64,000 nucleotides of DNA. Origin: Pararge aegeria (Eukaryota; Arthropoda; Insecta; Lepidoptera; Nymphalidae). Location of the stretch: the NCBI RefSeq assembly GCF_905163445.1, contig NC_053199.1, forward strand, positions 11,798,001 through 11,862,000. Reading direction: 5' to 3'. The first letter of the stretch is position 1, and every line of letters starts with the position of its first letter. Under the pieces are notes generated by a model. That model had not been told where the DNA came from. It did no database searches and saw only the letters and a program-made list of their open reading frames with translations. The position numbers and the translations under genes are program-made. Shown piece by piece: positions 35,340 through 46,199 of the stretch.

Positions 35340-38300
35340 AAAAATCTATGAAACGTTACATAATACCTGTCGAATTGTGATCAATTTAAAATCAATCTTT
35401 GGTGAATAAACCTGAACTGCGATATATCGATAAAGATAGCACCGAATTATTGTGCATGTAGGTATTCGGCCGTGCACTTTTTGCGGATGTCACCAAAAAC
35501 CGGCAGTCGCCACGTTAAAGGTGTCCAACCGGTTTGCCTTCCCATCCTCCCGTCTCAGTCATAAGCGCGTCTGAAAATTCAACACTCGTCAAATACCGCA
35601 AAATGCATTACAACCTCTCCGATATTATTAATGTAAGCACGCACCTCTCAACTTGGCTAACGTCGCAAATGTTCAAGTTGATGTTCACTCATAAAACCGC
35701 ATCACTATTTAGCTCTACCGCAGAATAAATATAAGTAATTATGGTTCCATCTATTATAATCATAGTCCTTTAATGTAAGATAAACAATCGTAAACAAAAC
35801 AAATCATATAAAATAAATGGGTAAAACACATTCACTCGCTTAGTTAAGTCTAAACCTAACACTCTTGGTAAGGAAAAGATCTTTTATTTAGTCAGTCATT
35901 ACTTATTTATTTATAACGTATCGAATCTTAAGTTATATATATATATTTATTTATTGTTATTAGGTACACTAAACAGGTAATAACTAAAAGTAGATCTAAA
36001 TATAAGAAATAACAAGTTTTGTTCTAAGCTACAATCCAAAGTAAGTGTATATATGTATATACAATATACATACATACTTTTTAGAGACTTGTTCGGCATA
36101 GGCCTAAATCAAGTTTCTTCATAAGTTCCGATCTCTTGCTTTCGTCATTTAATCAGATTACGTTTGGAAATATCCTTCCACCTTTTTCTCAGACGTACTT
36201 TTTTACTTTTCCTGTCCTTTAGTATCCATTCCTTTAGTCGCTCAGTCCACCAAGGTATCCTGAATTTTACTTAAATGCCATGCTCATTTAAAGTTATTAC
36301 TCCTGTGTAAATATTTTAATAAAGCATGCCAACTACGTTTATAATTTGTATACCTAATCACAAACCGTGATAACAGAAAAAATACATGTAAAGCATATTA
36401 TATATTTAAACGATGTGTTTATCGGCCGCACTCGGCATTGAATCATCGCCATCTTTAGATGTAACAATCGTATTGCATAATCGGTCATTAAAGTCGTTTG
36501 CAATAGCTACAATAGAGTATAATAAAACAATGCAAATTGAACATGGAATTATTGTTAGCAATATTTACGATCCCTCGTCCACGTTTATTGAAGTAAACAT
36601 TGATAAAGCCGATCAATTCGATAACGATCAGGAAGAAATGTAAATTGAACTGGAAGGGTACCGTAATCTCGTTAAAGCTATTAGATAGGTAAGATAACAT
36701 CTACAGGGCTTTAACGGCGACGCACATCAATCAGTAGCAAGACTTAGGTCCCGCCGACAACTGGCATTCCTCCATTTTCTTTTATAATGATCTACTTATG
36801 CAGCAAAAACTGCTATTACCCCGGACTGGTAATGACAAATGTCCAGTAGAAAACAACGTTATTAATGAATTCATTAGCGAGCATAGTAACAACGTGTTGC
36901 CTCTTAATTAACAAGTCTAGAGAATCTCAAAGTTGATAAACAGCGATACTAAAATAAAGAATTTAATGTCAATGTTATCGGCAAAAAAAACTTAATCAGT
37001 AATATTTTAAATAAGACAATTCATGTCTTATACGGCAGCATGAATGAGCTGTTTAAATTGAATATTTATTATATCCTTGAAACGACCAAAGACACCGGCT
37101 TTTTAAATCTAAAAAAAAGTAATAGCTCCAAATTTTTCTCTACCATTCAATTCCAGTAACCGGATCTTAAATAACATACTAAAATAGTTATAGCGCTTAT
37201 AGGCTGTTCTTAATAATACAAGACTTAATTCCTTTCAGACTCTGCTGAGTTTAAAAAGGAAACACGTACCTATGTGAAAATGCACATTGCAAATATACAA
37301 AAATCTTTGTCGAAAGGAAAAATATATACCAAATCAGTGCAACATGCAAAATAATAACTCACATTATGCATTCGGCTATAACTAAACGTTGATCATGTGA
37401 CGAGCACGAGGTTGACTGTAAGGTAAATTCATTAAAAGTGATTACTTGGATGGGCCGAATGAGACAATGTCGCCCACATACATAATCGCAGCTAGTCGAT
37501 GCCCGCGACATTGTGACGCAGAAGATATTTAATATATAAATAGATACTGGACTTCTTCGAACCCTAGTTTGTACTACTATTATTAATACTATCGAAATCC
37601 TAAAATGTTTAAAAGAAGAAATTTCACAACGATATTGTGAAACGGTCTAAAATCTGTTAATAAACATAGCTATTTCATACTAACAAATGTTTGTTCAATT
37701 CAAAAAGATTTAAGCCCATCAGCACGGCTAGCATGGGCAGGAGACAATTATGTCCTGGAGAAAGGACAAAAATGTATCTTCTCCCACAGCTTTATCAACT
37801 CTCAGAGCACTGGCGCACAAGTGGAAATAATATCCACATAATATATGTGCAATAATAAACGGGGGTAAACTTCTCCTATTCCATGTTCCCGTGCTTTTAG
37901 CAGATGTACACGTTCATTATATCCCATATATAGTAGCATTTGCTAATAAGTAATCAGTGCAAATGATCAAGTGAGTTTACATACTGACATATTGGCCCTA
38001 AATTGCTTTAATTTTGATTGACCACCATCACTTTGTGAGTCCCATATTATAGTATTTATATGGATGTCTGCACACTATGTCTAAACACGCGACGCGGTTA
38101 CGCCGCTCGATCACAATTTCATGGTCAAATGAAGCAAGTTTTGATCTGTCTATTACGTGATATTTTATTGCTTTGCTTTATTAATAGGTTCAACGAACAG
38201 ATGCGAAAAAAGGAACTCGAGCAGGTTCTTTTGCCAAATGATTTTTAAATTTGTCTTTATGATCTATTATCAAGAGTCGATCTGTAAACCAATATTGTAA

Positions 38301-39100
38301 GCCTATTTTACCAATTTCAATGCGTACATACATGTATATTTTAACATAATGCATGAACAGTGTCAACACGATATATTGGTGACCATGACCTAATGCTCCA
38401 CCCAGGAAAACCAGAACAAAATGGAAGACTTTTACGGCATACAGTACGTACGTTAGGTTTGGCTCATTTAACATGTAGATTTAATAATAACATTCTTGAT
38501 CTCGTACTTATCTTACTGCCCGATGTTAGTAAACTGTAGGTAAGCATCGACATTGCCCAGGCATACATACGTTTTCTATGGTTAATTGCGTTTTTCTGTG
38601 ACATGGTAACAGTTTTTTTTCCAACAAGCTATGTCGTCGTAACATAATTAAAGAATAAGACAATGATCAGGAACAGATGGTAGCCAACTACCGAAAATAT
38701 TAACTCAAATTATTAATAAATGTACTTATATAAGTCAATTCGCGGCGTCTGTTTTAAAGTATCTGCAGATTTTTTAACGCACTTGTGTTTAGGAAAAAAA
38801 TTTAAACCCTTAACTAATGAGTTAGAAAAGAAAAAAGAACTGCAGATATTCTTCTGCTGCTTCATCTCGCTAAGAAAAGTTGCAAGATATTTAACAATAA
38901 ATAAGACTATCTGAGCCAAGTTATTTTAGTAATCGGTTCATCAATATCCAATCTAATAGCGTCAGAATTAAATCTATGTAACAGGATTGTCGTCATAACT
39001 AATGGGATAGACGTCGTTACTGAGATTATTATAAAATGCATCGAAGCTAACGTAATTTTTTTTTACTATCGATAGTTTCCAATTACCAATACTTCCGCCT
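35340..39100. other. Intergenic DNA, nothing recognised
   Basis: No gene is recognised. Open frames at 36413-36643 (76 residues, plus) and 38190-38474 (94 residues, minus, with hydrophobic stretches) have no family motif and no supporting splice sites. A short imperfect TATATATGTATATAC palindrome lies near 36046-36075. Confidence 0.45.
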
Positions 39101-39110
39101 TCTACGCAAT

Positions 39111-39330
39111 GGCTTCTAAAGGGTTTTAGCGACGGCAGATTCGAAAACCTTTTAAAATGCTCTTAAATGCTCCGGTAAATATCTAATCAGACAACTTTAT
39201 CGATTGCAATTAGTTGTATTGGTTTCTATAAGGGGTTTCGTGACAGTAGACAGTTATTACAAACTAGTGATACAAAAGAGCTTGTAAATTCCAAAAATGA
39301 TAGATATCTAATCTAGCAACATTCCTATAT
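39111..39330 (+). repeat. Degenerate ~110-126 bp tandem pair
   Basis: 'GGCTTCTAAAGGGTTTTAGC' then GACGGCAGA (39111) recurs as 'GGTTTCTATAAGGGGTTTCG' then TGACAGTAGA (39221). AAATATCTAATCAGACAACT recurs as AGATATCTAATCTAGCAACA. A fainter third copy may start near 39347. Confidence 0.4.
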
Positions 39331-39774
39331 CATTTAGGTCAGGAGCTTCTGAGGTTATAATGAATGTAAATAACTCATGAGATGGAATCTTATCGATAAC
39401 AACTTTGTAAATCAAACATTACACTAAAATAGTATTCAAAGTAATTATACAGATGGCTATTCCAGCTACTTCGCTTTCAATGTAGTTAACTAGATTATGC
39501 TTTTTGAGAAAATACATCTCCCACATTAATTTACCGATCCTTTTAAAGGAAAATCCCAAAGCCGGCGGCATACGCTTAATAACTTTCGATTATTTCCATG
39601 GTTCCTAGAAGCCGGCGACCTCCTTGTGACGTTATCGGTTTTTAAGAGACAATATTGTTTTAAGATAAATTAGTGGTGGTGCTTTGTAATACACTCTTAA
39701 GTGACTAAAGTCACATTAATATAGTCGGAGTTCTTATTCGGCTAGAAACAAATTCAATAACTTCTTCTTTTTTG

Positions 39775-40003
39775 ACGGCCGATTGGCGCACTTTGCAGCG
39801 ACCCTGCTTTCTGAGTCCAAGGCCATGGGTGCGATACCCAATAATAGAAAATGTTTGTGTGATAAGCATGAAAGTTTTTCAGTGTCTGGGTGTTTATATA
39901 TAAAAATATTCATCAGTCATTTTAGTACCCATAACACAAGCTACGCTTACTTTTGGTCTACATTACGATGTGTGTATTGTCGTAGTATATTTATTTATTT
40001 TTT
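39775..40003 (+). mobile_element. SINE family A copy
   Basis: Head 'GGCCGATTGGCGCACTTTGC', a mutated B-box (GGGTGCGATACCC), the GTGTCTGGGTGTTTAT body and the TTTATTTATTTT tail are all visible. It is slightly shortened in the middle. Confidence 0.75.
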
Positions 40004-40175
40004 GCAACGAAGTCTATCTCAATATACATTGCTTTGTAGACTCTAACTATATAACAATGTACATCTCGTGAACGAACAAAAGGCGTTAATTGGCCCGAGT
40101 CACATGTGTTGTTAATATTGTTGTCGATGCGGTCGAGTTGTTTCAACTGTTTAAGCTTGCGAGTGTCATGCGTAC

Positions 40176-40301
40176 TTGCGTGGGGTTGTTCCGTGCGTGG
40201 CAGTCGTGCTGGTCGTGGTACGAGCTGACCAGCTGACTGACGTACTCCCAGACCTCGCCAGGAGCCGTCCAGGTGGCGGAGGGCGCAGCGTGCCGCATCA
40301 T
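40176..40301 (-). CDS. Candidate first coding exon of an unidentified gene
   Basis: On the minus strand a pair of adjacent ATGs (40301 and 40298) opens a frame of 42 codons starting MMRHAAPSATW and ending HARNNPTQ, then a possible donor GTACGC at 40175-40170 in phase 0. If unspliced, the frame continues ten residues to TGA at 40143-40145. The exon is GC-rich in AT-rich surroundings, and a TATAAATA box lies about 115 bp upstream (40416-40423), giving a short leader. I do not recognise the peptide; it lacks a signal peptide and any domain motif I know. Further exons would lie at lower coordinates, but none was identified. It could be the first exon of a long-intron gene, a short secreted or regulatory peptide, or a chance frame in a promoter. 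Confidence 0.35.
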
Positions 40302-40415
40302 GCCACCATCACAAACACTGAACGCCGTACTAGTCTCACTTATCACGTACACTATATGAAATATTTAAAACACAGCACACTAGTAACTCTTGCTCACGTC
40401 CGACCGTTGACGAGC

Positions 40416-40423
40416 TATTTATA
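40416..40423 (-). promoter_or_regulatory. TATA box (TATAAATA)
   Basis: The minus strand reads ACAATATAAATAGCTCG, a consensus TATA box. Initiation about 30 nt downstream would fall near 40385-40393 and give a leader of roughly 85-95 nt to the first ATG of the candidate exon. GGACGTGAGC just downstream resembles a DPE core but is too close to the TATA box to be one for this start. Confidence 0.4.
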
Positions 40424-40499
40424 TTGTTTTATCCTCAATCGCGCGCAACTAGGTCGCGATCTACATAGCAGGCTACGCTAAAATCAGTTTTAGTTTGTA

Positions 40500-41200
40500 A
40501 ACAATTAATTAAGTATCTATCTACACGTCGATTTGTCTTGGGATAAAGATGGCTATAAATCTAGGTATATCTACTCGTTTTATACAGCTGAACGAGTTTG
40601 TTTGTTTGAACATCACTACCATAACTTCGCCTCGGTATCTACCAGTCCAATTTATTTTTTAGGTAATCCAAAACCAGCCGTTGCTCTTTTCCAACATCTA
40701 TATATATAAAAGGAAGTTGTGTTTTTAATAACTCAAGAACCGCTGGAACAATTTTTATGATATTTGATTTTTAGGATTTCTCGTAGTCCGGAATAGGATA
40801 ATAAGTATTGAAATATGACATTCACAAACAGCTAGTTTAAAATATTTTGTAACCATTTTTTTATGTTGCATACAGCTAGCTGGTGGCGGGATAAGTCGAT
40901 AAATGTGGTGGAATTAATTGAATTGAGATTTTAATGGACTCCATAATCTTAACTTTTGTATTATTATATCTTTTTATGACTTTCAGTATGTTATATGATT
41001 AAGTATGTTTTAGAATACGAAAATTCCTATATCTTGAATCAACTAACCTATGAATGAAATAAAAAATTTAAATAATTAATTATATTATTTACTTTTTATC
41101 TATTTGTGTACACTAGTTTGTGTATTAGCATGTAGTTATTGGCATGTATGTATTTTAATATTTTTACCACCAGCAGTCTATTCTCCTCTTCTCTTTTTCC
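40500..41200. other. Intergenic DNA, nothing recognised
   Basis: I see no gene or element beyond a short family H word near 40672. Confidence 0.45.
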
Positions 41201-41204
41201 TAAT

Positions 41205-41367
41205 TGAAAGGTTGCCTGGCAGAGATCGCTATTAAACGATAAGGCCGCCTTTTGTATTACTACTTCTTTCGATTTGTCGATTTTCGTTTCTGTTTTTGTT
41301 ATATTTTAAATATGTTAATGTTGTGGTATACAAATAAAGAGTTTAATAATAATAATAATAATAATCT
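41205..41367 (+). mobile_element. LINE 3' tail, family G
   Basis: 'GGTTGCCTGGCAGAGATCGC' opens the tail. The stem (41225-41230 ATCGCT with 41235-41240 AACGAT) has one mismatch, followed by AAGGCCGCC, AATAAAG and (TAA)n. Confidence 0.7.
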
Positions 41368-41469
41368 TAGAAGCATGGTAAAAATTCATAAAAGTTAATG
41401 TGCGAGAGGAACGTGTAATATGTAGCGATGCGCGCAATCACAGAACAAATCCATCGGATCCGCAAGAAT

Positions 41470-41890
41470 GGCGCTGATAAGACGCGACCTTGAGCTGCGC
41501 TAAGCGATTGATAAGGGGAATTCGGCGGTGCCCGCTTTACGGCCCGACCGCTTATCGCGCGTATTTGTTTTGCACCAAATTAGTGTCGCGTCGCGCACTC
41601 AACAGCGGCTGACGGTGATCACGAATTAATGAACTTTGATAATAGATAATAATAATTTACCTATATTACAAATTTCGCTACCAAATTACAGTTTTATCTA
41701 CACAACAACTTACAATTTTTCCATACCATATCAGAATTTAACTTAAATTATATTTTTTATTTACTTTCGACGCAATCCACGGCAACCGACGGTGATCGCA
41801 AAATAAGGAACTTTGATAAATGATAATATTAATACCTGCATTATATATTACAAACAATTTGCGTTACATCAATATGGCATACAATTTTCG
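41470..41890. repeat. GATA-rich CpG patch followed by a diverged duplication
   Basis: GATAAG words occur at about 41476 and 41511 and their complement CTTATC at about 41551, in a GC-rich patch. To its right, 'GACGGTGATCACGAATTAAT' then GAACTTTGATAATAGATAATA (41611) recurs as 'GACGGTGATCGCAAAATAAG' then GAACTTTGATAAATGATAATA (41788), a tandem duplication with a 177-bp period. A regulatory role is inferred. Confidence 0.4.
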
Positions 41891-42279
41891 TTTTTAGTTA
41901 CGTTCATCGCGATCTTAATCCCAAGACCGTATTTTGATTAATAAATAATCAATCACTGTTAAATATCGTTTGTAATCCCAACCATTATACCCAACATTGT
42001 TACCACGTAAGTACATAGGTACGTTTAAATTATTAGTTTCAAAAAAGTAATAAAATGCTAAAACGAACTTGTACATAGAACCATTATTCTCTATTTTAAC
42101 TAATGAACTTATTTGGAAGCAAAAATTCCCGGTAGTTGTTCTAAAAATCACTTTCGCGGTATTATTTCTGGGAGTTCTCAATTATAATAGGTTTAACAAT
42201 AACAATGTTAAATACGCGATTTGGAACTATCAACGGGGTTACTGAGAATTGCAATAAAAAATATATTACACACAAATAT

Positions 42280-42680
42280 CACAATCACTCAATCAAGGAG
42301 TCCGTACCGGCACCGACCGCAACGTATTCCGCGAGCATGCACGCACGGAGCGATCACCGCGTACGCAAGTAGGGACGCGCGCGCGCCTCGCTGCGAACCA
42401 GCTAATGACCGGCGCGACGCGTATTCGCGACCCCCACTCCGCCACTGTACGCGCTATCAAACCAGTTTACGTGAAAAATTTTAATTCCTCCGCGCGGGTG
42501 ACGACCGGTCGCGCTTTCCTCTCGGCCTCCCCCGCGAGGAAAAAGCGCAGCGCCCCTGGGGCGCAACGGAAGTGCACGGCACGCGAGCTAGCGCACCCAC
42601 CGCCTTAATTAAATGCTGCACGCTGCAACCCTCGCCACCGCGGCACGCTCTGCCGCCCAAACACAACAATGCACACACCT
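42280..42680. promoter_or_regulatory. CpG-rich island, possible promoter
   Basis: About 400 bp are strongly GC- and CpG-rich, including GGGACGCGCGCGCGCCTCGC, in sharp contrast to the AT-rich flanks. Overlapping open frames on both strands are the result of low stop-codon density. On the minus strand the right part runs into the island's left edge and then AT-rich sequence, as a leader might. I cannot place a start site. Confidence 0.3.
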
Positions 42681-42834
42681 TTCTCACCTATCACTTACGA
42701 CTAGCTCTATTATGCTTGAAAACGGTGGTATGTCATTGTTCTAAAAAAATACTTTTCGGAGATACAATTAACATTCAACTTAATCTTTACACAGTGTAAA
42801 AAAAAGTCGCTCCCGCCGTTCTTATGCTTCATCG

Positions 42835-43140
42835 TTTTTACCCATTGCCGACCCAATTCAAGGTCTCCTCTTGAAATGAGAATGGTTTAGTCTACCACGG
42901 TGGCCAAGTGCGGAAAGGAAGACTTCACACGCCTTTGAGAACGTTATGTGTTATGTACGTTTTTTTCTAGGCATGTTGGTTTATTCACGTTGCTTTACTT
43001 CACCGTTAAAGCAACTAAATTAATAACGCACTTAACTCTGAAAAGTAAGAAGTGTGTGCCAAGATTGAACTCGGTTCGCCCCAAAAGGAAGCCGAAGCCC
43101 TACCCAAAGAAGCTGAAGCCTTACGTTGGTCCGCCGCTTA
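42835..43140 (-). mobile_element. SINE family B copy with internal insertion
   Basis: The family order in complement is clear: 'CCACGGTGGCCAAGTGCGGA', GACTTCACACGCCTTTGAGAA, GGCATGTTGG, CACCGTTAAAGCAA and a head region with 'AGGAAGCCGAAGCCCTACCC'. That last block is duplicated (AAGAAGCTGAAGCCTTACG). Confidence 0.6.
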
Positions 43141-43199
43141 AAACTTTCATCTTTAAAACTACGTAACGGTATAAATGCAGTTTTAACAACTAGATTGTT

Positions 43200-43780
43200 C
43201 TTTTACATCTCAACCAAATGCCAGAGTCTAACCTAAGTCTCGCTCCAAGAGAATGCTCTCTTGGAGACGATAACCAGAAATGCTCTATAAGAGAGCACCA
43301 TCGCATCTCAGTTCCACGCAAAGAGCGAATTGATAACTAGGGAGTCTGACCGTTGCATTCCACAAATATAGCTCAACGCAATGCAAGTACGAATGAAATA
43401 TTCATTATGAAAGTCAACACTCGATTAAGAATGCCTCAATTGACTAAAATGCTGAATACGGAGCGGCGCGGTGTTCAGAAAGTCTAAACAATAAATCACT
43501 ATGCGGACTTCATCCGTCAGCGCAAACAATAACTATTTTATTCGGACGCGAAGTGAATGACCCACTCGCAGTTTACTTGTGGGCGGTGCTAATAAATACA
43601 TTGATAATAATAGAAGGTTTTCTATTAAGTTTGTTTGCTAATTCTATTGTGTTGCAACACCCCAAAATGAGGTTTAAAAAACGTTGACTATAATTATATC
43701 TACGGAGTTCTTCAGAGTTTAGATCGCATGCTTACATTGCGTACGATCTTCAAAATTTATTTATTTCAAGCACGAAAATT
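43200..43780. other. Intergenic DNA with a 10-bp hairpin
   Basis: CTCCAAGAGA (43243-43252) pairs with TCTCTTGGAG (43257-43266). A second small inverted pair TGCTCT/AGAGCA follows. No gene is seen. Confidence 0.5.
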
Positions 43781-43789
43781 CAAAATGTA

Positions 43790-44060
43790 TTTATTTTAAG
43801 CATAATACTTCATAAGCACTGTTAAAAGTCTGTCTGATTGTTGTCACTTTACCACCGGTTCGGAACAGATACTACCGAGAAGCCGGTAAAAAACTCAGCA
43901 GTTGCTCTTTTCCAAAATGTACAATTTACATTAACATTTATTTTTCTATATTGTGAGAGATGAAAGCCGAGTAGGATGCTTCCAAGCTACCTTGGTATTA
44001 AGAAATTCACCAATTGCACAGTAACCTCGCTGTAGTAATAATAAATTATTCACTCGCAGT
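43790..44060 (+). mobile_element. Non-LTR tail, family H
   Basis: 'TTACCACCGGTTCGGAACAG', AAAAACTCAGCAGTTGCTCT, 'GTGAGAGATGAAAGCCGAGT' and GATGCTTCCAAGC run in the same order as in the tails of a common lepidopteran LINE. The downstream half recurs at 58190. Confidence 0.6.
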
Positions 44061-44269
44061 ACACGATAAGAAAACTGATTTTGCAGAACTGTGTAATGTA
44101 ATACGGTATTGAGGTAGTTATAAGCAGGTAGTTTAACTTCCTACAAATAATGCAAATGTGAACGAATGAACATTTGTTATCCAATTGAACTGTAACGGTT
44201 GAATGACTTTGAGTGAAAATAGATTATTGAGATATAGGATTCAGGAATTACATAGTATAAGGATCTGGT

Positions 44270-45062
44270 GACAAGGAAACCTTTCCAGATTAAGATCCTA
44301 GCCAAATTTAAAAACTATGTGACCGTTTCCACTAAGCCAAGTTTTTTTTTCTAGCGATAATTTAAGGACCAAGGAAACCTTTCCATGATGAGATCAAAGT
44401 CAAATTAAGATAGAAACTATGTGACTGTTACCGAAAATGGCAAGTTTTTTTTTTCTAGCAACAATTTAAGAACCAAAGACACCTTTTCCAGATTGAGATC
44501 AAATTCAAATTTAGAAACTATGTGACCGTTTCCGCAAATGCCAAGTTTTTTTTTCTAGCAACAATTTAAGGACCAAGGAAACCTTTCCATGATTAGATCA
44601 AAGTAAAATTTAGAAACTATGTTACCGTTTCCTCAAATGCCAAGTTGTTTTTTTCTAGCAATAATTTAAGGACCAAGGAAACCTTTCCAGGTTGATATCA
44701 AAGTCAAATTTAGAAACTATGTTACCGTTTCCTCAAATGCCAAGTTGTTTTTTTCTAGCAATAATTTAAGGACCAAGGAAACCTTTCCAGGTTGAGATCA
44801 AAGTCAAATTTAGAAACTATGTGACCGTTTCTACAAATGCCAAGTTTTATTTTCTACCAATAATTTAAGGACCAAGGAAACCTTTCCAGGTTGAGATCCT
44901 AGTCAAATTAAGAAACTATGTGACCGTTTCCAAGAATACCTTTTTTTTTAGCAATAATTTAAGGACCAAGGAAACCTTACCAGTTTGAGATCATATTTAA
45001 ATTAAGAAACTATGAGACCGTTTCCACAAATGCCAAGTTTTTTTTCTAGCAATAATTTAAGT
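44270..45062 (+). repeat. Minisatellite, 8 units of ~94-104 bp
   Basis: Each unit runs ACCAAGGAAACCTTTCCA, a GATCAAAGTCAAATT block, AGAAACTATGTGACCGTTTC, CAAATGCCAAG, a T-run, and CTAGCAATAATTTAAGG. Units start at 44270, 44368, 44472, 44572, 44672, 44772, 44871 and 44965; a ninth breaks off after 45063. Units starting at 44572, 44672 and 44772 are the most alike and exactly 100 bp apart. T-run length differs between units. No coding frame is kept. Confidence 0.9.
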
Positions 45063-45064
45063 AC

Positions 45065-45160
45065 CAAGCTGATGACCCACATCGTCTATAAACAATGCAT
45101 CGCCTCGCAAGGCATGCAAGCCTGGGCCCATCAACCTGAGGCGTAGGTGTTAACGAGAAG
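45065..45160 (+). mobile_element. Family F fragment
   Basis: 'CAAGCTGATGACCCACATCG' and 'CCATCAACCTGAGGCGTAGG' then TGTTAACGAG match the 8030-8150 copy. It directly abuts the minisatellite. Confidence 0.5.
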
Positions 45161-45184
45161 GATTACAGCCAAATAGTTTACAAA

Positions 45185-45375
45185 GCAGGCGGGATTGGTA
45201 AACTTAACACGACTTCGAGCACATGCACATTTCCTAGCGATGTTTCCCCTCACCGTAAAAGCAAGTGATATTTTCATTGCTTAAATTAAAAAACGCAAAG
45301 AAATCCGAAAAGCTAGAGGTGCGTGCCGCGGATCGTATTTGGTCCCCGCGAAAAGGAAGCCGAAATACTAATGTT
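45185..45375 (-). mobile_element. SINE family B copy, 3' truncated
   Basis: 'GGCGGGATTGGTAAACTTAA', 'CCTAGCGATGTTTCCCCTCA', 'AAGCAAGTGATATTTTCATT' and CTAGAGGTGCGTGCCGCGG give the family body and head in complement. Confidence 0.6.
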
Positions 45376-45379
45376 ACTG

Positions 45380-46020
45380 TAAACTTATAACGTGGGTAAA
45401 TAATAACTTTAGATAACTATAAATTTAATTAATTACCCACTATTAGATATTTTATTAAATTGATTAGGATTTTTACAAATTTGATAAAAACCAATGTTCA
45501 TGACATTGAGTTGGTGGGTATTTTAATATAAATACGACTGCATTATCGATACACTCCAGTCCTACGTGGGCTCGAACGATACAAAGATACCTCCCGGTGT
45601 CTTAGTCGTTTATCACTAAACATTTATCACCGTTTTTTAATATAATATCTCCTTACTTTTTAGTTAAAACGCGGGTCGAAAATAGATTCGTAATATAACA
45701 TACTATTATATGTCTTTTATTGGTTATGTAAAGCGCGGTTAGGAGATAAACACGTAAACTAACGTTTAATATATTTCCGTATTGTATAAGTAAAACGCGC
45801 TATGAAAATAGATCAGAACTTAACGTATGAAGTTATTTGCTAGTTTTCTCTGCATACAAATTAAGTAAGATGCATCGCTACTACTACGCTGCGCTCTGTG
45901 AAGAACAATAAAATTTAAAATTACAATAATTTTTAAGTTTTGCATACGATACAAGAAAGTTTTTACATTCATAAGTTACGTGTACAAATTGTTATCCGAT
46001 CATTTATTTAATCATCATCA
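45380..46020. other. Intergenic DNA, nothing recognised
   Basis: Loose repeats of GTAAAACGCGSTNTGAAAATAGAT (near 45664 and 45789, and again near 46504) hint at a decayed repeat family. No gene is seen. Confidence 0.4.
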
Positions 46021-46023
46021 ATT

Positions 46024-46110
46024 GCCGATTGGCGCAGCGGTCTGCGACCCTGCTTTCTGTGTCCAAGGCCGTGCGTTCGATTCCCGCAACTCGACAATGT
46101 TTGTGTGACA
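46024..46110 (+). mobile_element. SINE family A head only
   Basis: 'GCCGATTGGCGCAGCGGTCT' through a good B-box 'GCGTTCGATTCCCGCAACTC' and GACAATGTTTGTGTGA is present, then the similarity stops. It is a 3' truncated copy that keeps A- and B-box-like words. Confidence 0.7.
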
Positions 46111-46199
46111 CTCGTTTGAAATTCGTCGTTAATCTATAAGTTATTACTTAAATTCAAAGCCATCACCGTTGCGCCAGAGTGGTCAGCAAAAAATTTGAT

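Noticed and set aside
38190..38474. 94-codon minus frame with hydrophobic stretches
   Set aside because: AT-rich DNA readily encodes hydrophobic runs. No start context, family motif or splice partner was found.
42221..42687. Overlapping open frames in the CpG island
   Set aside because: Both strands stay open because GC-rich DNA has few stop codons. The translations are Arg/Pro/Ala-rich and patternless.
44270..45062. CRISPR-like array
   Set aside because: Units are contiguous ~100-bp tandem repeats without unique spacers, in a eukaryotic genome.
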